Source of the DNA: Lachnospiraceae bacterium
GTDB taxonomy: Bacteria; Bacillota; Clostridia; Lachnospirales; Lachnospiraceae
Direction of reading: 5' to 3'
Assembly: GCA_024691425.1 (NCBI GenBank)
Contig: JAILNQ010000123.1
Coordinates: forward strand, 1 to 64,000
DNA: 64,000 nucleotides
The notes under the pieces were generated by a model, which saw nothing but the letters and a program-made list of their open reading frames with translations, did not search any database and was not told the DNA's origin. Below are positions 1 to 8,711 of this stretch, one piece after another. The translations under genes were made by a program, and so were the position numbers. Each line of letters begins with the position of its first letter. The stretch's first letter is position 1.

Positions 1-56
1 GCCAGAAAACCATTGACCTTACAAAAAACGAAGTATTAACTTCTTCGAAAGTAACG

Positions 57-86
57 AACCGGGCTATGTAAGCCCGGTTTTCTTTT
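57..86. terminator. Hairpin terminator, probably bidirectional
   Basis: A perfect 9-bp stem (AACCGGGCT / AGCCCGGTT, 57-65 and 71-79) with a 5-base loop. It is followed on the plus strand by TTTTCTTTT, so it best terminates a plus-strand gene lying before the window. It also sits 5 bases past the stop codon of the minus-strand FtsX gene, where the downstream side (TTCGTTACTTTC) is only moderately T-rich, so it could serve both sides. Bases 1-56 show no gene I can identify; at most they hold the last codons of an upstream plus-strand gene. Confidence 0.75.
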
Positions 87-2466
87 ACTCTTCCGTTATC
101 ATCTTCACCGGTTCGAGAACCTTTATCCTGCGGCCGAGGAATGCCGCGGTGACCATCGCGATCCCGCATATGATGACCGCTGTCAGCACATACGATACGG
201 GCAGCACGGTAAATATTGCCTTCCTGAACCCGAAAATCCCGAAAGCGGATTTCATGAGCGCGGCTCCGGATGAGCGCGACACGATGAGTCCTATCGTTAT
301 GCCTATAGCTATGGCCGGCATGTTCGACAGCATCGTCTGCCGGATGAGCTGTCCCGACGTGAACCCGAGCGCCTTCGACACTCCGAGGTTTCTCCACTCC
401 CTTGTTATCTGGGCGCGCACTATGAGCGATTCGACAAACGCAACGATCATGACCGTAAGTGCAGCGATGAGCACGGCTACTGCTTTCATTCCGGTCGATA
501 CGACTCCCGTCGTGCTCCTGGCCGCCTCTCTGTAATCAGTTACTTCTGCATCCGGATATGCGTCTTCGAATTCCTCTTTGAAATCAGCGAATGATTTTCC
601 CTTTTTCAGATTGACCCAGATGCTGTATTCATCTGCACGAGGTGCAACACGTTCATATCCCGCGGTCGTTATGTACGCCATCATGCCCATGTTGTTCATT
701 GTCTGACATATCCCGCAGACTTTGAACATCTCTTCTTTGCCGCTGTTCTTTATGATGACCTTATCGCCCATTCTCGCATTCAACGTATCTGCCGCGGCCG
801 ATGCGAGCATTATCTCGTTCTCAGTTTTTGGCCATCCGCCTTCTAATACGCTTCCGCCCACGATAGAGCTCGTATCGGTGAATGCCCTTGTCGTGATGCT
901 TGCCACTCTCTTTCCGACCGTATAGTTGAACGCATACCACGTGTCTCCGTAAACGGACTTGACCGTGCTCATGGCTTCGATGTTCTTCATCATCGTCTCC
1001 GAGCCGTCAACTACCGCGTCACAGTCAAACATGCCCGCCAGGCTCAGCATCGCGGCATCATCTCTTGTATAAGAGTCGACGAGTCCGAATCCGATTATGG
1101 TCGAGACAGACAGGATCGCCATGATGAAAATCGTTCCGAGCTTGCTCCTGAACCTGCCGAACGTATCTTTGCATGCCAGGTTCAGAGATACCGGAAGCGG
1201 CGAATGCTCAAACGAGAAAAGGTTCTTTCTTCCCGCCGCGGCTGCCGATCCTCCATGAAGCGCATCGAGAACCGTTGTTTTCTTGTACTCTCTTCCGAGG
1301 AAAAGAGTCAGGACGGCAACGACAAGACATACCCCGGCAAAAACCGATACAGCGATCACGGGATCGACGTTCTGGTTCCAGGAAAGGCCCAGCGTTGCAA
1401 GTATGATCGCGCCTGCCGGATCAAGAAGGACGGATCCTAAGGCAAGTCCTGCCGCACATCCAAAGCCCGCGACGAGCAGAAGCTGACACAGAAGTATGCC
1501 CACAAGTTCCCTGACCGTATAGCCGGAAGCCTCCATGATAGCCGTGTTCTTCATGTTCAGCATGATGAAATTCTTGACCGAAAAATGAATTATAACGAGC
1601 GCTATCACGAACATGATGAACGCGAATAAAAGGACTATCGCTATGAATATGAACGGCAGGATGAGCGATGCAGTCTTCATCAGATCCGCAGGCAAAAAGC
1701 TCATTGACGTTAAGCTGTAACCGGGATTGGCCCTGACGTATGCGATGTACCAGTCGTTGAATTCATTGAAGAGATCGTCCGCAAAATCATTTCCGCTCTT
1801 TCCTGTGGCGCGCCCCTTCTTTGAAATGTTTGTCTTGATATGCACACACGGTACTGCTTTTCCGGGATTCTCGAATTCGATCCTGTTGTAGATTTTTTCC
1901 GAAGTGAGTATGAAGTACGTTCCCATGTTCATCGGCGAGCAGTATATGTTATCCTCGTTGAAAGCCGCCACTTTCAGGAGATACACATTGTCTCCGACCT
2001 TGAGCTCCATCGTATCCCCTATACGGAATGTGCTTGAAAGCGAGACGGGAAGCACGGTCTGATTGCCGTGGAGCTTTCCGGTAGCGCACGAGGTTTTCTG
2101 GATCTTCCTATCTTCCTCATATGATGCGATGTGGAACGAATACTCCGTCCAGTTCTTTTCGCCCTTGCGGCGGTATTTTGAGTACGTGTTCAGATACTTA
2201 TTTGAATCATATCCGGAAACCTCAGGATTGCCCTTTATTATCTCGGCAAGCTTAGCCTCCGCCGCATCATCATGCGACAGGAGTATAAGAATATCTGCCG
2301 CATTTATCGTCTTCATGTTCGTATCAACGACGCGTCCTGTTCCTACCAGAAAAGAAGCACTGATGAAGATCAGCGCTGACGCGATGCATGTCAGGATGAA
2401 GAAAGTCAGCATGTCGCCCTTCTGTTTCCTGATGTTGTTCTTTGCCATGAAATAATAACGGTACAT
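85..2466 (-). CDS. ABC transporter permease, FtsX/MacB type
   Basis: Membrane component of an ABC system, 793 residues. A first transmembrane helix lies near residues 19-41. A large extracellular region follows, then helix clusters near 265-300, 325-350 and 375-400, a helix near 455-475, a second extracellular region, and three C-terminal helices. This is the duplicated FtsX arrangement used for antimicrobial-peptide efflux or sensing, or for lipoprotein handling. I chose the ATG at 2466, preceded by GGTGG and one base from the ATPase stop codon; a longer frame reading back into the ATPase gene has no support. It is the last gene of an adaptor-ATPase-permease operon. The substrate cannot be read from the sequence. 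Confidence 0.9.
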   Translation of the reverse strand: MYRYYFMAKNNIRKQKGDMLTFFILTCIASALIFISASFLVGTGRVVDTNMKTINAADILILLSHDDAAEAKLAEIIKGNPEVSGYDSNKYLNTYSKYRRKGEKNWTEYSFHIASYEEDRKIQKTSCATGKLHGNQTVLPVSLSSTFRIGDTMELKVGDNVYLLKVAAFNEDNIYCSPMNMGTYFILTSEKIYNRIEFENPGKAVPCVHIKTNISKKGRATGKSGNDFADDLFNEFNDWYIAYVRANPGYSLTSMSFLPADLMKTASLILPFIFIAIVLLFAFIMFVIALVIIHFSVKNFIMLNMKNTAIMEASGYTVRELVGILLCQLLLVAGFGCAAGLALGSVLLDPAGAIILATLGLSWNQNVDPVIAVSVFAGVCLVVAVLTLFLGREYKKTTVLDALHGGSAAAAGRKNLFSFEHSPLPVSLNLACKDTFGRFRSKLGTIFIMAILSVSTIIGFGLVDSYTRDDAAMLSLAGMFDCDAVVDGSETMMKNIEAMSTVKSVYGDTWYAFNYTVGKRVASITTRAFTDTSSIVGGSVLEGGWPKTENEIMLASAAADTLNARMGDKVIIKNSGKEEMFKVCGICQTMNNMGMMAYITTAGYERVAPRADEYSIWVNLKKGKSFADFKEEFEDAYPDAEVTDYREAARSTTGVVSTGMKAVAVLIAALTVMIVAFVESLIVRAQITREWRNLGVSKALGFTSGQLIRQTMLSNMPAIAIGITIGLIVSRSSGAALMKSAFGIFGFRKAIFTVLPVSYVLTAVIICGIAMVTAAFLGRRIKVLEPVKMITEE

Positions 2467-2467
2467 C

Positions 2468-3310
2468 TTACCACCCCATATCCTGCAGGAATGACTTGAG
2501 CTTCTTGTGCCTTGCCGTAGCTTTTTCCTTATCAGGATTGCCCTCGTCCCTGTAGTCGCCCGCATAAGCTCCGAGCTCCACCTCATCCGAAATGACGCCG
2601 TCTGAAAGATAGATGATGCGGTTGCCTCGTTCTGCCGCAGCAAGCGTATGAGTGACCATCACGATGCTCTGTCCCTCGGCATTTAAGTCGGAAAGAATGT
2701 TAAGGACGTTCTCTGTGTTCTGCGAATTGAGCGCTCCTGTCGGCTCATCCGCGAAAAGCACCTCGGGGCTGTTTATCACGCCGCGCACAACAGCAACACG
2801 CTGCTGCATGCCGCCCGACATCTGCGCAGGGAACTTGTCCCAGTCGCCTTCTTCTATCTCAACGCGCTTTAAAAGCTCCTTCGCCTTTTCGGCAAGCTCC
2901 CTGCGGCTCGAGTGGCGAAGCAGCCCTACGACCATGACATTATCGAGTGCGCTCATGCTGTCATTAAGGTAGTTCTGTTGAAAAACGAAGCCTACATGAT
3001 CTCTTCTGAAAGTTGCCAGACGGTTGTTGTCATAGCCTGTTATGTTCGTCATCTCTCCCTCGGGAGATTCGTAGTTTATCGCGCCCAGGCTCGGCCTGTC
3101 CATGCCGGAGAGAGCGTATAAAAGCGTGCTCTTTCCCGAGCCGGAGTTGCCCATGATAACCGTGAAATCACCCTTATATATGTCAAGGTCGAGGTTCTTC
3201 AGCACCTGCTGCTCAACGCTTCCCGCGGTGAAAGACTTGCACAGATCCTTCGTATGGATTATCCCTTTTTTCTTTTTTTCCGCTTCTTTTTCCTGTACAG
3301 TTTCTGCCAT
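2468..3310 (-). CDS. ABC transporter ATPase, MacB/LolD type
   Basis: Cytoplasmic ATPase of 280 residues that powers the adjacent FtsX permease. Visible motifs are Walker A GNSGSGKST (residues 54-62), a Q-loop in VFQQNYL, the signature MSGGMQQR (164-171) and Walker B VLFADEP (184-190), followed by the conserved TGALNS. A short lysine/glutamate-rich N-terminus and a basic C-terminal tail extend beyond the usual 225-residue core. The MSGGMQQRVA and ADEPTGAL forms are typical of the LolD/MacB/YknY subgroup. It lies 3 bases after the adaptor gene and 1 base before the permease, which indicates one transcript. Confidence 0.93.
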   Translation of the reverse strand: MAETVQEKEAEKKKKGIIHTKDLCKSFTAGSVEQQVLKNLDLDIYKGDFTVIMGNSGSGKSTLLYALSGMDRPSLGAINYESPEGEMTNITGYDNNRLATFRRDHVGFVFQQNYLNDSMSALDNVMVVGLLRHSSRRELAEKAKELLKRVEIEEGDWDKFPAQMSGGMQQRVAVVRGVINSPEVLFADEPTGALNSQNTENVLNILSDLNAEGQSIVMVTHTLAAAERGNRIIYLSDGVISDEVELGAYAGDYRDEGNPDKEKATARHKKLKSFLQDMGW

Positions 3311-3313
3311 GAT

Positions 3314-4696
3314 CTACTGAACCTTCACTTTCTGTCCGTCCGTAAGCTCGCTCGCTTCATCCCATCCAACGATCTCGCCTTCCTGAAGACCGCTTGCTAC
3401 CTCTGCCATATCATCTGTCCTTGCCCCTATCTCGACCGTGCGCTTTGATGCTCTTCCCTCATTTATGACGAAAACATAATCTCCTTCATCATCCGAGCAG
3501 ACCGCATCGGCCGGTATGAGAAGCGCATAGGCGAGCATCGCCGTCTGCACTTTCGTCTTTGCCTCTATTCCGAGTATTATCGAATCATCCGGCTCGTCGA
3601 CTGCAAGCTCAACTCTTATGCCGGGCGTTGCACCGTCCTCGCTCGTCTTCTTTTCGATCCTCGAGACATGGCACGCGTAATCCTTGTTCTTTATGTGGGC
3701 GCTCGCGCTCTGGCCTTCTTCGATGTTGATGATGTCATACTTGTTGACGTAGCAGACGACCGCTATATCTTCGAGCGACTGTATCTGTACCAGCTCCTGA
3801 CCGGAGGAGACGACGCTTCCCTCAGATACCGAGAGCTTCGTCACCACGCCGTCAAAATCCGCCTTTATTCCGTCAAGCGCTATAGCGTAATCCTTGAGTT
3901 TGGACTCATTGACAAGGTCGTCCGCAGTCTTTACCGCCTCAAGCTTGTCCTTTGCGCCCTCCGTCTGAAGATTCAGCTGGGTAGCGGCCTTCTGGCTTTC
4001 CATGACCGACTTCTTTTCCTTGTAGGATGTCATCAGATAGTTCAGGAACTGGAGCTCTTCCTGTTTCTTTATGATATCGGGATCATACTGCTGGGCATAT
4101 GAGTTCTGCGCGATCTCTTTCTGGATGTTCTGCCTCGCCCTCTCAACTTCATCAGGATCATCATCCTCATCTACTGTGCAGCAAGCGAGATCGGCCTGAA
4201 GCTGCGCTCCGCGTGCGGAAAGCTCCGACTGCCTGTCAGTCAGCGCCTTCTGAGTCATGATGATGACCGCTTCCGTCGTTTCGATCTGCTGATTGAGCTC
4301 CGCTATCGAATTCTTCGCCTCACCGTATAGCCCTGCCACGCGGCTTCCGGTCTGCTTAGAATCGTCGTAACCGCCCTGATCCGCCTCAGCGTCGAGCTGC
4401 GTAAGTGTCTGGGCCAGCGTCAGCTCCTCCAGATCGTAAGAGACCAGAAGATCTCCCTTCCTTACGAAATCGCCTTCCTTGACGTTCACGGTTCCTATCC
4501 GTCCGCCTATTCGCGAAAAATAAGTCTTCTCGCTGAGGCTTTCCGCCTTTCCGTTAAGCTCGAGCTCGCAGTCGAGCTGTCCAGTTGACGCCATCGCGGT
4601 CCTTATTACGGTTCCCGCCGATGCCGTAACCGACACTCCTCCGACTGCCGCCGCAAGCACAATGCATGTACCGATGACCAGTTTTGTGTGTTTCAT
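3314..4696 (-). CDS. HlyD/MacA-family efflux adaptor
   Basis: Membrane-anchored adaptor of 460 residues, comparable to MacA or YknX. It has an N-terminal helix (about residues 7-28), a lipoyl-like half-motif (GTVNVKEGDFVRKGDLL), and a long coiled-coil hairpin rich in Glu, Gln and Lys (about 80-255). The second lipoyl half (GVVTKLSVSEGSVVSSGQEL) and beta-barrel and membrane-proximal domains follow. In Gram-positive bacteria such adaptors work with MacB-like permeases without an outer-membrane channel. The ATG at 4696 is preceded by AAGGGGAAG. It is the first gene of the operon, downstream of a TTGACA/TATAGT promoter. The role in peptide or toxin efflux is inference. Confidence 0.9.
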   Translation of the reverse strand: MKHTKLVIGTCIVLAAAVGGVSVTASAGTVIRTAMASTGQLDCELELNGKAESLSEKTYFSRIGGRIGTVNVKEGDFVRKGDLLVSYDLEELTLAQTLTQLDAEADQGGYDDSKQTGSRVAGLYGEAKNSIAELNQQIETTEAVIIMTQKALTDRQSELSARGAQLQADLACCTVDEDDDPDEVERARQNIQKEIAQNSYAQQYDPDIIKKQEELQFLNYLMTSYKEKKSVMESQKAATQLNLQTEGAKDKLEAVKTADDLVNESKLKDYAIALDGIKADFDGVVTKLSVSEGSVVSSGQELVQIQSLEDIAVVCYVNKYDIINIEEGQSASAHIKNKDYACHVSRIEKKTSEDGATPGIRVELAVDEPDDSIILGIEAKTKVQTAMLAYALLIPADAVCSDDEGDYVFVINEGRASKRTVEIGARTDDMAEVASGLQEGEIVGWDEASELTDGQKVKVQ

Positions 4697-4746
4697 GATT
4701 TTCTTCCCCTTGCAGTATTTCCTGTTCGTTTACCTTGGAACATACA

Positions 4747-4772
4747 ATACTATATGAGATATAATATAGTAT
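4747..4772. repeat. 9-bp inverted repeat overlapping the promoter (candidate operator)
   Basis: ATACTATAT (4747-4755) and ATATAGTAT (4764-4772) are perfect complements separated by 8 bases. One arm covers the -10 hexamer and the other abuts the -35. Dyads of this size and position are used by dimeric repressors such as PadR or TetR family members. No such regulator gene is in the window, so the binding protein is unknown. Confidence 0.55.
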
Positions 4773-4777
4773 GTCAA
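4749..4777 (-). promoter_or_regulatory. Promoter of the adaptor-ATPase-permease operon
   Basis: On the minus strand, TTGACA (4772-4777) is separated by exactly 17 bases from TATAGT (4749-4754). This is close to the consensus for the housekeeping sigma factor and lies about 50 bases before the adaptor start codon. The spacer is AT-only apart from three bases and contains one arm of an inverted repeat, so repressor control is likely. Confidence 0.7.
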
Positions 4778-4842
4778 GTGATATTATATTAAAAATATAT
4801 TAAAAATTGATTAAACCCATAAAAAGCGGCGTTCCTGCATAT

Positions 4843-4884
4843 AAAAAAAGCCCCTCCTTACTGGTCTGTCCAGTAAAGAGGGGC
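4843..4884 (-). terminator. Rho-independent terminator of the lipoprotein gene
   Basis: A 15-position stem with 14 pairs (4850-4864 with 4870-4884) and loop TCTGT, followed on the minus strand by a run of seven T. It lies about 30 bases after the stop of the lipoprotein gene and before the next promoter, separating the two units. Confidence 0.92.
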
Positions 4885-4915
4885 CATGTCTGCTCGCTCC
4901 TGCTTCGGTTCAGGT

Positions 4916-6409
4916 TTATTTCTCCTCGAGATGTTCGAGTTTATATGAGCCGCCGTCGGCTCTGACTACTGCATATCCTTCTTCCACCTTCTCATACCCG
5001 GGATCGGCCATGGCCTTTTCATATGTCAGGCTGTAATCGATCTGCTCTCCTTCAAAGTACGCATCCAGGTCCTGTGAAAAAATGCTGTAACACAGTTTCA
5101 GCTTGCCGTTGCCGATATCCTCGGCTTTGGATACCACGGAAAAATACGTCCGCGCTTCACCGTCGGCGGCCGGTGCATAAAGATACCCGTTTTCATAGAA
5201 CATACCGTACGGCTCAGTTCCTGCATGCATTTTTGATGCCTCGGCGTCTGACAGCGTAAATCCCAGATATCTGTCAGTGACTTTATTTATGTTCTCCAGG
5301 CTGATCTTTTCATAATATTCTCCGGATTCATCACCGGGGCGGGGACCATATTCTATGCTTTTGTACTTGTTTATCTTGCTCCATATCTCGACCCAGAGGA
5401 ATAACATCTGCAGGTCAATATCATCCTTATCATATTCAAAAAGGCATGCCTCAGAGAAATTGCTGAGGAAGATGTTCATTTTTTTCTGAGTATCCGCATT
5501 AATGGATATTTCCTCGCCGGACGGCTCGTCATAGCCTGTCTTCTTTTCTGTCTGAGCTGAAGTCTCGCCCCTGTACTGTCCGATAGGTGTCCACGGGATC
5601 TTTACGCATCTGTCCTGGTATTGGCTCATCTTCTTGCTGAACTCATCTTCGGATATGCTGAGCTCCTCGGATTCTGCCGCAGAAAACAGACCAGTGTTAT
5701 TGTAGTAAATGCCGATCTCACCGTTTTCTTTCTCATCCGTGAAGTAAAAATCATCCCATACGATCCCGCTTCCGTCCTTGCTCAGATGATTCTCACCGAA
5801 TATCGTGATGGACGCTCCCCCAGAGCCCTGATAATATAATTGTCCATCTCCCATGCTGTTGTAACTGCTTCTTGTGCTGCCTGCGATCACACATACAGGT
5901 TTATCATCTTCTATGGTACACAGAGTGTAGATATAACTGAATGCATTCCCGTCATAATCTTCGTCAGAACCTATGAGAAGCTCGGGTACTCCGTCACCGC
6001 TCAGATCAGTAAGTACATAGCCTATGCTATTTAGCAGATCATCATCCTGGGAATACATAACCTTCTCTGAAAGTCCGCCCGACACATACCGGTATTCCCT
6101 GTCAATGTTGAAACCGTAGTCAAGAACTTCAAACACCTCGTCAAACACCGGCGCATAGAGAGCATTGTAGTCAGCTTCATCTGCTGCTGCTGCCTCTTCC
6201 TTGTTCTCATCTTTCTTCCGGTTCTTTCTCTTCTTTTCAGACTTTTCTTCGTCGTTGATGGCGACCCAGTCCTCTTCTGCCTCTTCGGTGGCGCTTGCCG
6301 GCTCTTCCTTGACCTCGTTTTCAGGCGCTCCAGCACAGCCCGCGAGGAGCATCGCACAAAGGATGCAGCAGATTACAGCAGTTAACGATTTTTTCATCTT
6401 TCTTCTCAT
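4916..6409 (-). CDS. Lipoprotein of unknown function
   Basis: Secreted lipoprotein of 497 residues. The N-terminus has basic residues, a hydrophobic stretch and a lipobox LLAGC (Cys near residue 25). A low-complexity Glu/Lys/Ala linker (about 30-75) is followed by a globular region with a motif like VLTDLSGDGVPELLIGSD (about 130-150), common in uncharacterised Clostridia lipoproteins with calcium-loop-like repeats. The C-terminal half (about 300-497) is a separate soluble domain I do not recognise. The gene is monocistronic, between the tRNA-Trp terminator and its own strong terminator. A second ATG 12 bases downstream (6397) is an alternative start. No function is assigned. Confidence 0.82.
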   Translation of the reverse strand: MRRKMKKSLTAVICCILCAMLLAGCAGAPENEVKEEPASATEEAEEDWVAINDEEKSEKKRKNRKKDENKEEAAAADEADYNALYAPVFDEVFEVLDYGFNIDREYRYVSGGLSEKVMYSQDDDLLNSIGYVLTDLSGDGVPELLIGSDEDYDGNAFSYIYTLCTIEDDKPVCVIAGSTRSSYNSMGDGQLYYQGSGGASITIFGENHLSKDGSGIVWDDFYFTDEKENGEIGIYYNNTGLFSAAESEELSISEDEFSKKMSQYQDRCVKIPWTPIGQYRGETSAQTEKKTGYDEPSGEEISINADTQKKMNIFLSNFSEACLFEYDKDDIDLQMLFLWVEIWSKINKYKSIEYGPRPGDESGEYYEKISLENINKVTDRYLGFTLSDAEASKMHAGTEPYGMFYENGYLYAPAADGEARTYFSVVSKAEDIGNGKLKLCYSIFSQDLDAYFEGEQIDYSLTYEKAMADPGYEKVEEGYAVVRADGGSYKLEHLEEK

Positions 6410-6484
6410 TTATTCTGTTCCCTTCTTTTGAACCGCTATCGGACAAACAATCATATCCCTATTAAGCGCATACCGAGTTATATA

Positions 6485-6523
6485 AAACGAAACGCCCGGA
6501 ACACCGCACATATCGGCATTCCG
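6485..6523 (-). terminator. Terminator downstream of tRNA-Trp
   Basis: On the minus strand a 10-bp stem (6514-6523 with 6497-6506, including two G-U pairs) with a 7-base loop is followed by GGCGTTTCGTTTTATATAA. It starts 14 bases past the 3' end of tRNA-Trp, so it probably ends the tRNA transcript. The bases between it and the lipoprotein start (6410-6484) hold no clear promoter by eye. Confidence 0.6.
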
Positions 6524-6536
6524 AGCAATCTCGAAA

Positions 6537-6607
6537 CAGGGGACGAGAGAATCGAACTCCCACCAAAGGTTTTGGAGACCCCTATCATACCATTTGACCA
6601 GTCCCCT
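6537..6607 (-). tRNA. tRNA-Trp (anticodon CCA)
   Basis: A 71-nt cloverleaf can be folded by hand. The acceptor stem AGGGGAC/GTCCCCT is perfect. The D stem is GTCA/TGAT with loop AATGGTA. The anticodon stem GGGGT/ACCTT (two G-U pairs) has loop CTCCAAA giving anticodon CCA. The T arm is GGGAG-TTCGATT-CTCTC. The discriminator base is G, as usual for tryptophan tRNA. The 3' CCA is not encoded. The D-loop is short (7 nt). It sits alone between the histidine kinase and lipoprotein genes with its own promoter and terminator; no other tRNA is visible nearby. Confidence 0.93.
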
Positions 6608-6655
6608 ATTTATTCTGCCGTCTTACATACGGCAGCGGCCAAAGACCGCCTAATC

Positions 6656-6684
6656 TTTATATCACAGACATATTCTCATGTCAA
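6656..6684 (-). promoter_or_regulatory. Promoter of tRNA-Trp
   Basis: On the minus strand, TTGACA (6679-6684) and TATAAA (6656-6661) are separated by 17 bases. The predicted start is near 6649, about 40 bases before the mature tRNA. The leader includes a short hairpin (TGCCGT/ACGGCA). The -35 overlaps the TGA stop codon of the histidine kinase gene. Confidence 0.78.
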
Positions 6685-7991
6685 GGATTACTGTCCTTTT
6701 TCAGAACGATCTTTATCCTCGTTCCGAGCTCTTCCCTTGACGTGATCTCGAAGTGCCCGTCGTGCTTGTCGACGATCCACTTGGCTATGGAAAGCCCGAG
6801 TCCCGTTCCCCCGAAGCTTCTTGCCTCGTCCGAGCGGTAGAATCTCTCAAACATATGCTCTACATCGGATTCCTTCATGCCGATTCCGGTATCCTGAACC
6901 TGAACATAGACCTCGTTATATCCTGCATATCCGACGGAAAGTAGTATCTCGTCCTTCGGCTTGGTATATTTTGCGGCATTGTCAACGAGTATGCGCACCG
7001 ACTGTTTCAGGAGTCCCTCATCGGCCAGAACATAAACAGGTTCAACCGGACATGAATACTTATATATATGTCCCTCGTCGATCATCAGGGATTCTTCATA
7101 TACGGTCTGCATCATCTCGCACAGATCGACCCTTACAGGATTGAGTACGGTTCTTCCCGCGTCACCCCTTGCAAGGAAAAGAAGCTGTTCGACAAGATGC
7201 TTCATATGCGCGGATTCATTCTGTATGGCTGTAATGGACTCATCAAGAACCTTCTCGTCCTCTCGTCCCCAACGTGCCAGCATGTTCGCGTATCCTTCTA
7301 TAACGGCTATGGGCGTGCGGAGCTCATGCGAAGCATCGTTTACGAATCTCGCCTGCTGCCTGTTGCTCTCACGGATCCTCGTAAGAAGGCTGTTCATCGC
7401 ACGCTCGACTCCCATCAGGTCCTCATCGCCGAATGAAAGCTTTGCCTCTTCCGTCGGCTCAAGGCTCGTGATTTTCTCCTCTATCAGATGGTATTTCTCT
7501 TCTGACAGCTCAATCCTGGAAATCGCCTCTGCCTGCGCCGCGAGCTCATCGATCGGCGCAAGGAGTCTCTTTACCCTGCGGAGTTCATGCGAATATGATA
7601 TGAGGTCACCTAACAGCTGAAGCGCAAGAAGTCCGGATGAAAACGCAACGATCAGCGCAACCGGAGCGATGATCATCTCCTGGAGTATGACAGTTCCCGC
7701 TTTTGATGTCACTGTATAGCGCAGTGTCCTGACAACGTTCACAAAATCATAGAACGAATCGACTTTTTTGATCGGCGAAGCCAGTGTCAGCGACCTGCTC
7801 CTCTCAAAGAAAGGAACGGCGACGTCAGCCATGTATTCCCGCGCCGCAAGCCATACGGCCAGCATTACAACGATCAGGAAGATGCTCTGGAAGAAATGCA
7901 TTCCCATCTTCATCCTCACGCGCTGTCCGGCAAGACGGTGTCTTATGGACGACATGCGCCCCCTGACATTGTTATTCTGATTTGATGACAT
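6681..7991 (-). CDS. Sensor histidine kinase (two-component)
   Basis: Membrane histidine kinase of 436 residues. It has a first transmembrane helix (about 33-52), a short extracellular segment (about 53-108), a second helix (about 109-128), and a HAMP-like linker. The dimerisation/phosphoacceptor motif is NDASHELRTP with His222. The HATPase_c domain has an N box (LVDNAAKYT), DTGIGM, FERFYRSDEA and GTGLGLSIAK. The start at 7991 has AGAGGTG upstream and overlaps the response regulator by 20 bases; an internal ATG (7955) is also possible. It is co-transcribed with its cognate regulator and a DUF4342 gene. The small external loop suggests sensing in or near the membrane. The signal is unknown. 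Confidence 0.92.
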   Translation of the reverse strand: MSSNQNNNVRGRMSSIRHRLAGQRVRMKMGMHFFQSIFLIVVMLAVWLAAREYMADVAVPFFERSRSLTLASPIKKVDSFYDFVNVVRTLRYTVTSKAGTVILQEMIIAPVALIVAFSSGLLALQLLGDLISYSHELRRVKRLLAPIDELAAQAEAISRIELSEEKYHLIEEKITSLEPTEEAKLSFGDEDLMGVERAMNSLLTRIRESNRQQARFVNDASHELRTPIAVIEGYANMLARWGREDEKVLDESITAIQNESAHMKHLVEQLLFLARGDAGRTVLNPVRVDLCEMMQTVYEESLMIDEGHIYKYSCPVEPVYVLADEGLLKQSVRILVDNAAKYTKPKDEILLSVGYAGYNEVYVQVQDTGIGMKESDVEHMFERFYRSDEARSFGGTGLGLSIAKWIVDKHDGHFEITSREELGTRIKIVLKKDSNP

Positions 7992-8694
7992 ATCCTACAC
8001 CTCTGACCGTTTCGATCATCTTGATATCAAAGGCCTCATCGATTTTCGAGCGTAAGAATCTGACATAAACATCAACCACATTCGTCTCTCCGACATAATC
8101 GTATCCGCAGACTTTCTCAAGAAGCGTGTCCCTCGTGAGCACTATATCCTGATTGGTAAGGAAGACCTTGAGCATTTCGAACTCCCTGTTCGTCAGCGTT
8201 ATCTCCTTGCCGTCATAAGTCACCCTGTGCTTCTTTTCGTCCAGCGCAAGGCTCTTCCACCTGTAGACTCCTTCCTCAGCGGGGGCCGCCGTTCCATCGG
8301 AAGCAGAGGATGCACTGTCTGCACCTCCGACCGGATGAAGCTTAAGCGCTACCCTTACCCTTGCAAGGAGTTCTTCTATCGCAAACGGCTTCGTGATATA
8401 GTCGACCGCGCCCGCATCGAGCCCCGATACCTTATCCATTACTGCATCCCTGGCGGTGAGCAGTATGACGGGGGTTGGATGCGAGTTGCCGAGCCTACGT
8501 AAAACTTCCAGGCCGTTAAGACCCGGAAGCATTATGTCAAGCAGGATCAGATCATATGTGTTTTCTGTTGCAAGCTCAAGCGCTTCACGTCCGTCACCGC
8601 TCTTCGTAACTTCATAACCCTCATGGATCAGTTCGAGTTCAACGAACCTAGCGAGCTTTTCTTCATCTTCTACGACCAGAATATGAGCTGCCAC
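7972..8694 (-). CDS. OmpR/PhoB-family response regulator
   Basis: Cytoplasmic DNA-binding regulator of 240 residues. The receiver domain (1-118) has acidic residues VVEDEE, phospho-acceptor Asp53 in LLDIMLPG, conserved Thr in LLTARD and Lys in ITKPF. A linker rich in Ala/Ser (about 122-140) leads to a winged-helix output domain (about 145-238) with LTNREFEML and RGVGYVIK. Partner of the kinase encoded immediately downstream, which overlaps it by 20 bases. An 11-bp tandem repeat about 115 bases upstream of the operon's first gene could be its own binding site. Confidence 0.94.
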   Translation of the reverse strand: MAAHILVVEDEEKLARFVELELIHEGYEVTKSGDGREALELATENTYDLILLDIMLPGLNGLEVLRRLGNSHPTPVILLTARDAVMDKVSGLDAGAVDYITKPFAIEELLARVRVALKLHPVGGADSASSASDGTAAPAEEGVYRWKSLALDEKKHRVTYDGKEITLTNREFEMLKVFLTNQDIVLTRDTLLEKVCGYDYVGETNVVDVYVRFLRSKIDEAFDIKMIETVRGVGYVIKSE

Positions 8695-8711
8695 TTGAAA
8701 TCCTCCTTAAA

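Noticed and set aside
2467-2643. Longer start for the FtsX permease
   Set aside because: The extra 59 residues lie wholly inside the ATPase gene in another frame and are Arg/Ser-rich without a ribosome site; the ATG at 2466 has one.
6537-6607. tRNA gene as an integration site of a mobile element
   Set aside because: No integrase, direct repeat of the tRNA end or cargo genes were seen on either side.
6608-6655. Terminator of the histidine kinase operon
   Set aside because: The TGCCGT/ACGGCA hairpin is not followed by a T-run and lies inside the tRNA leader, downstream of the tRNA promoter.
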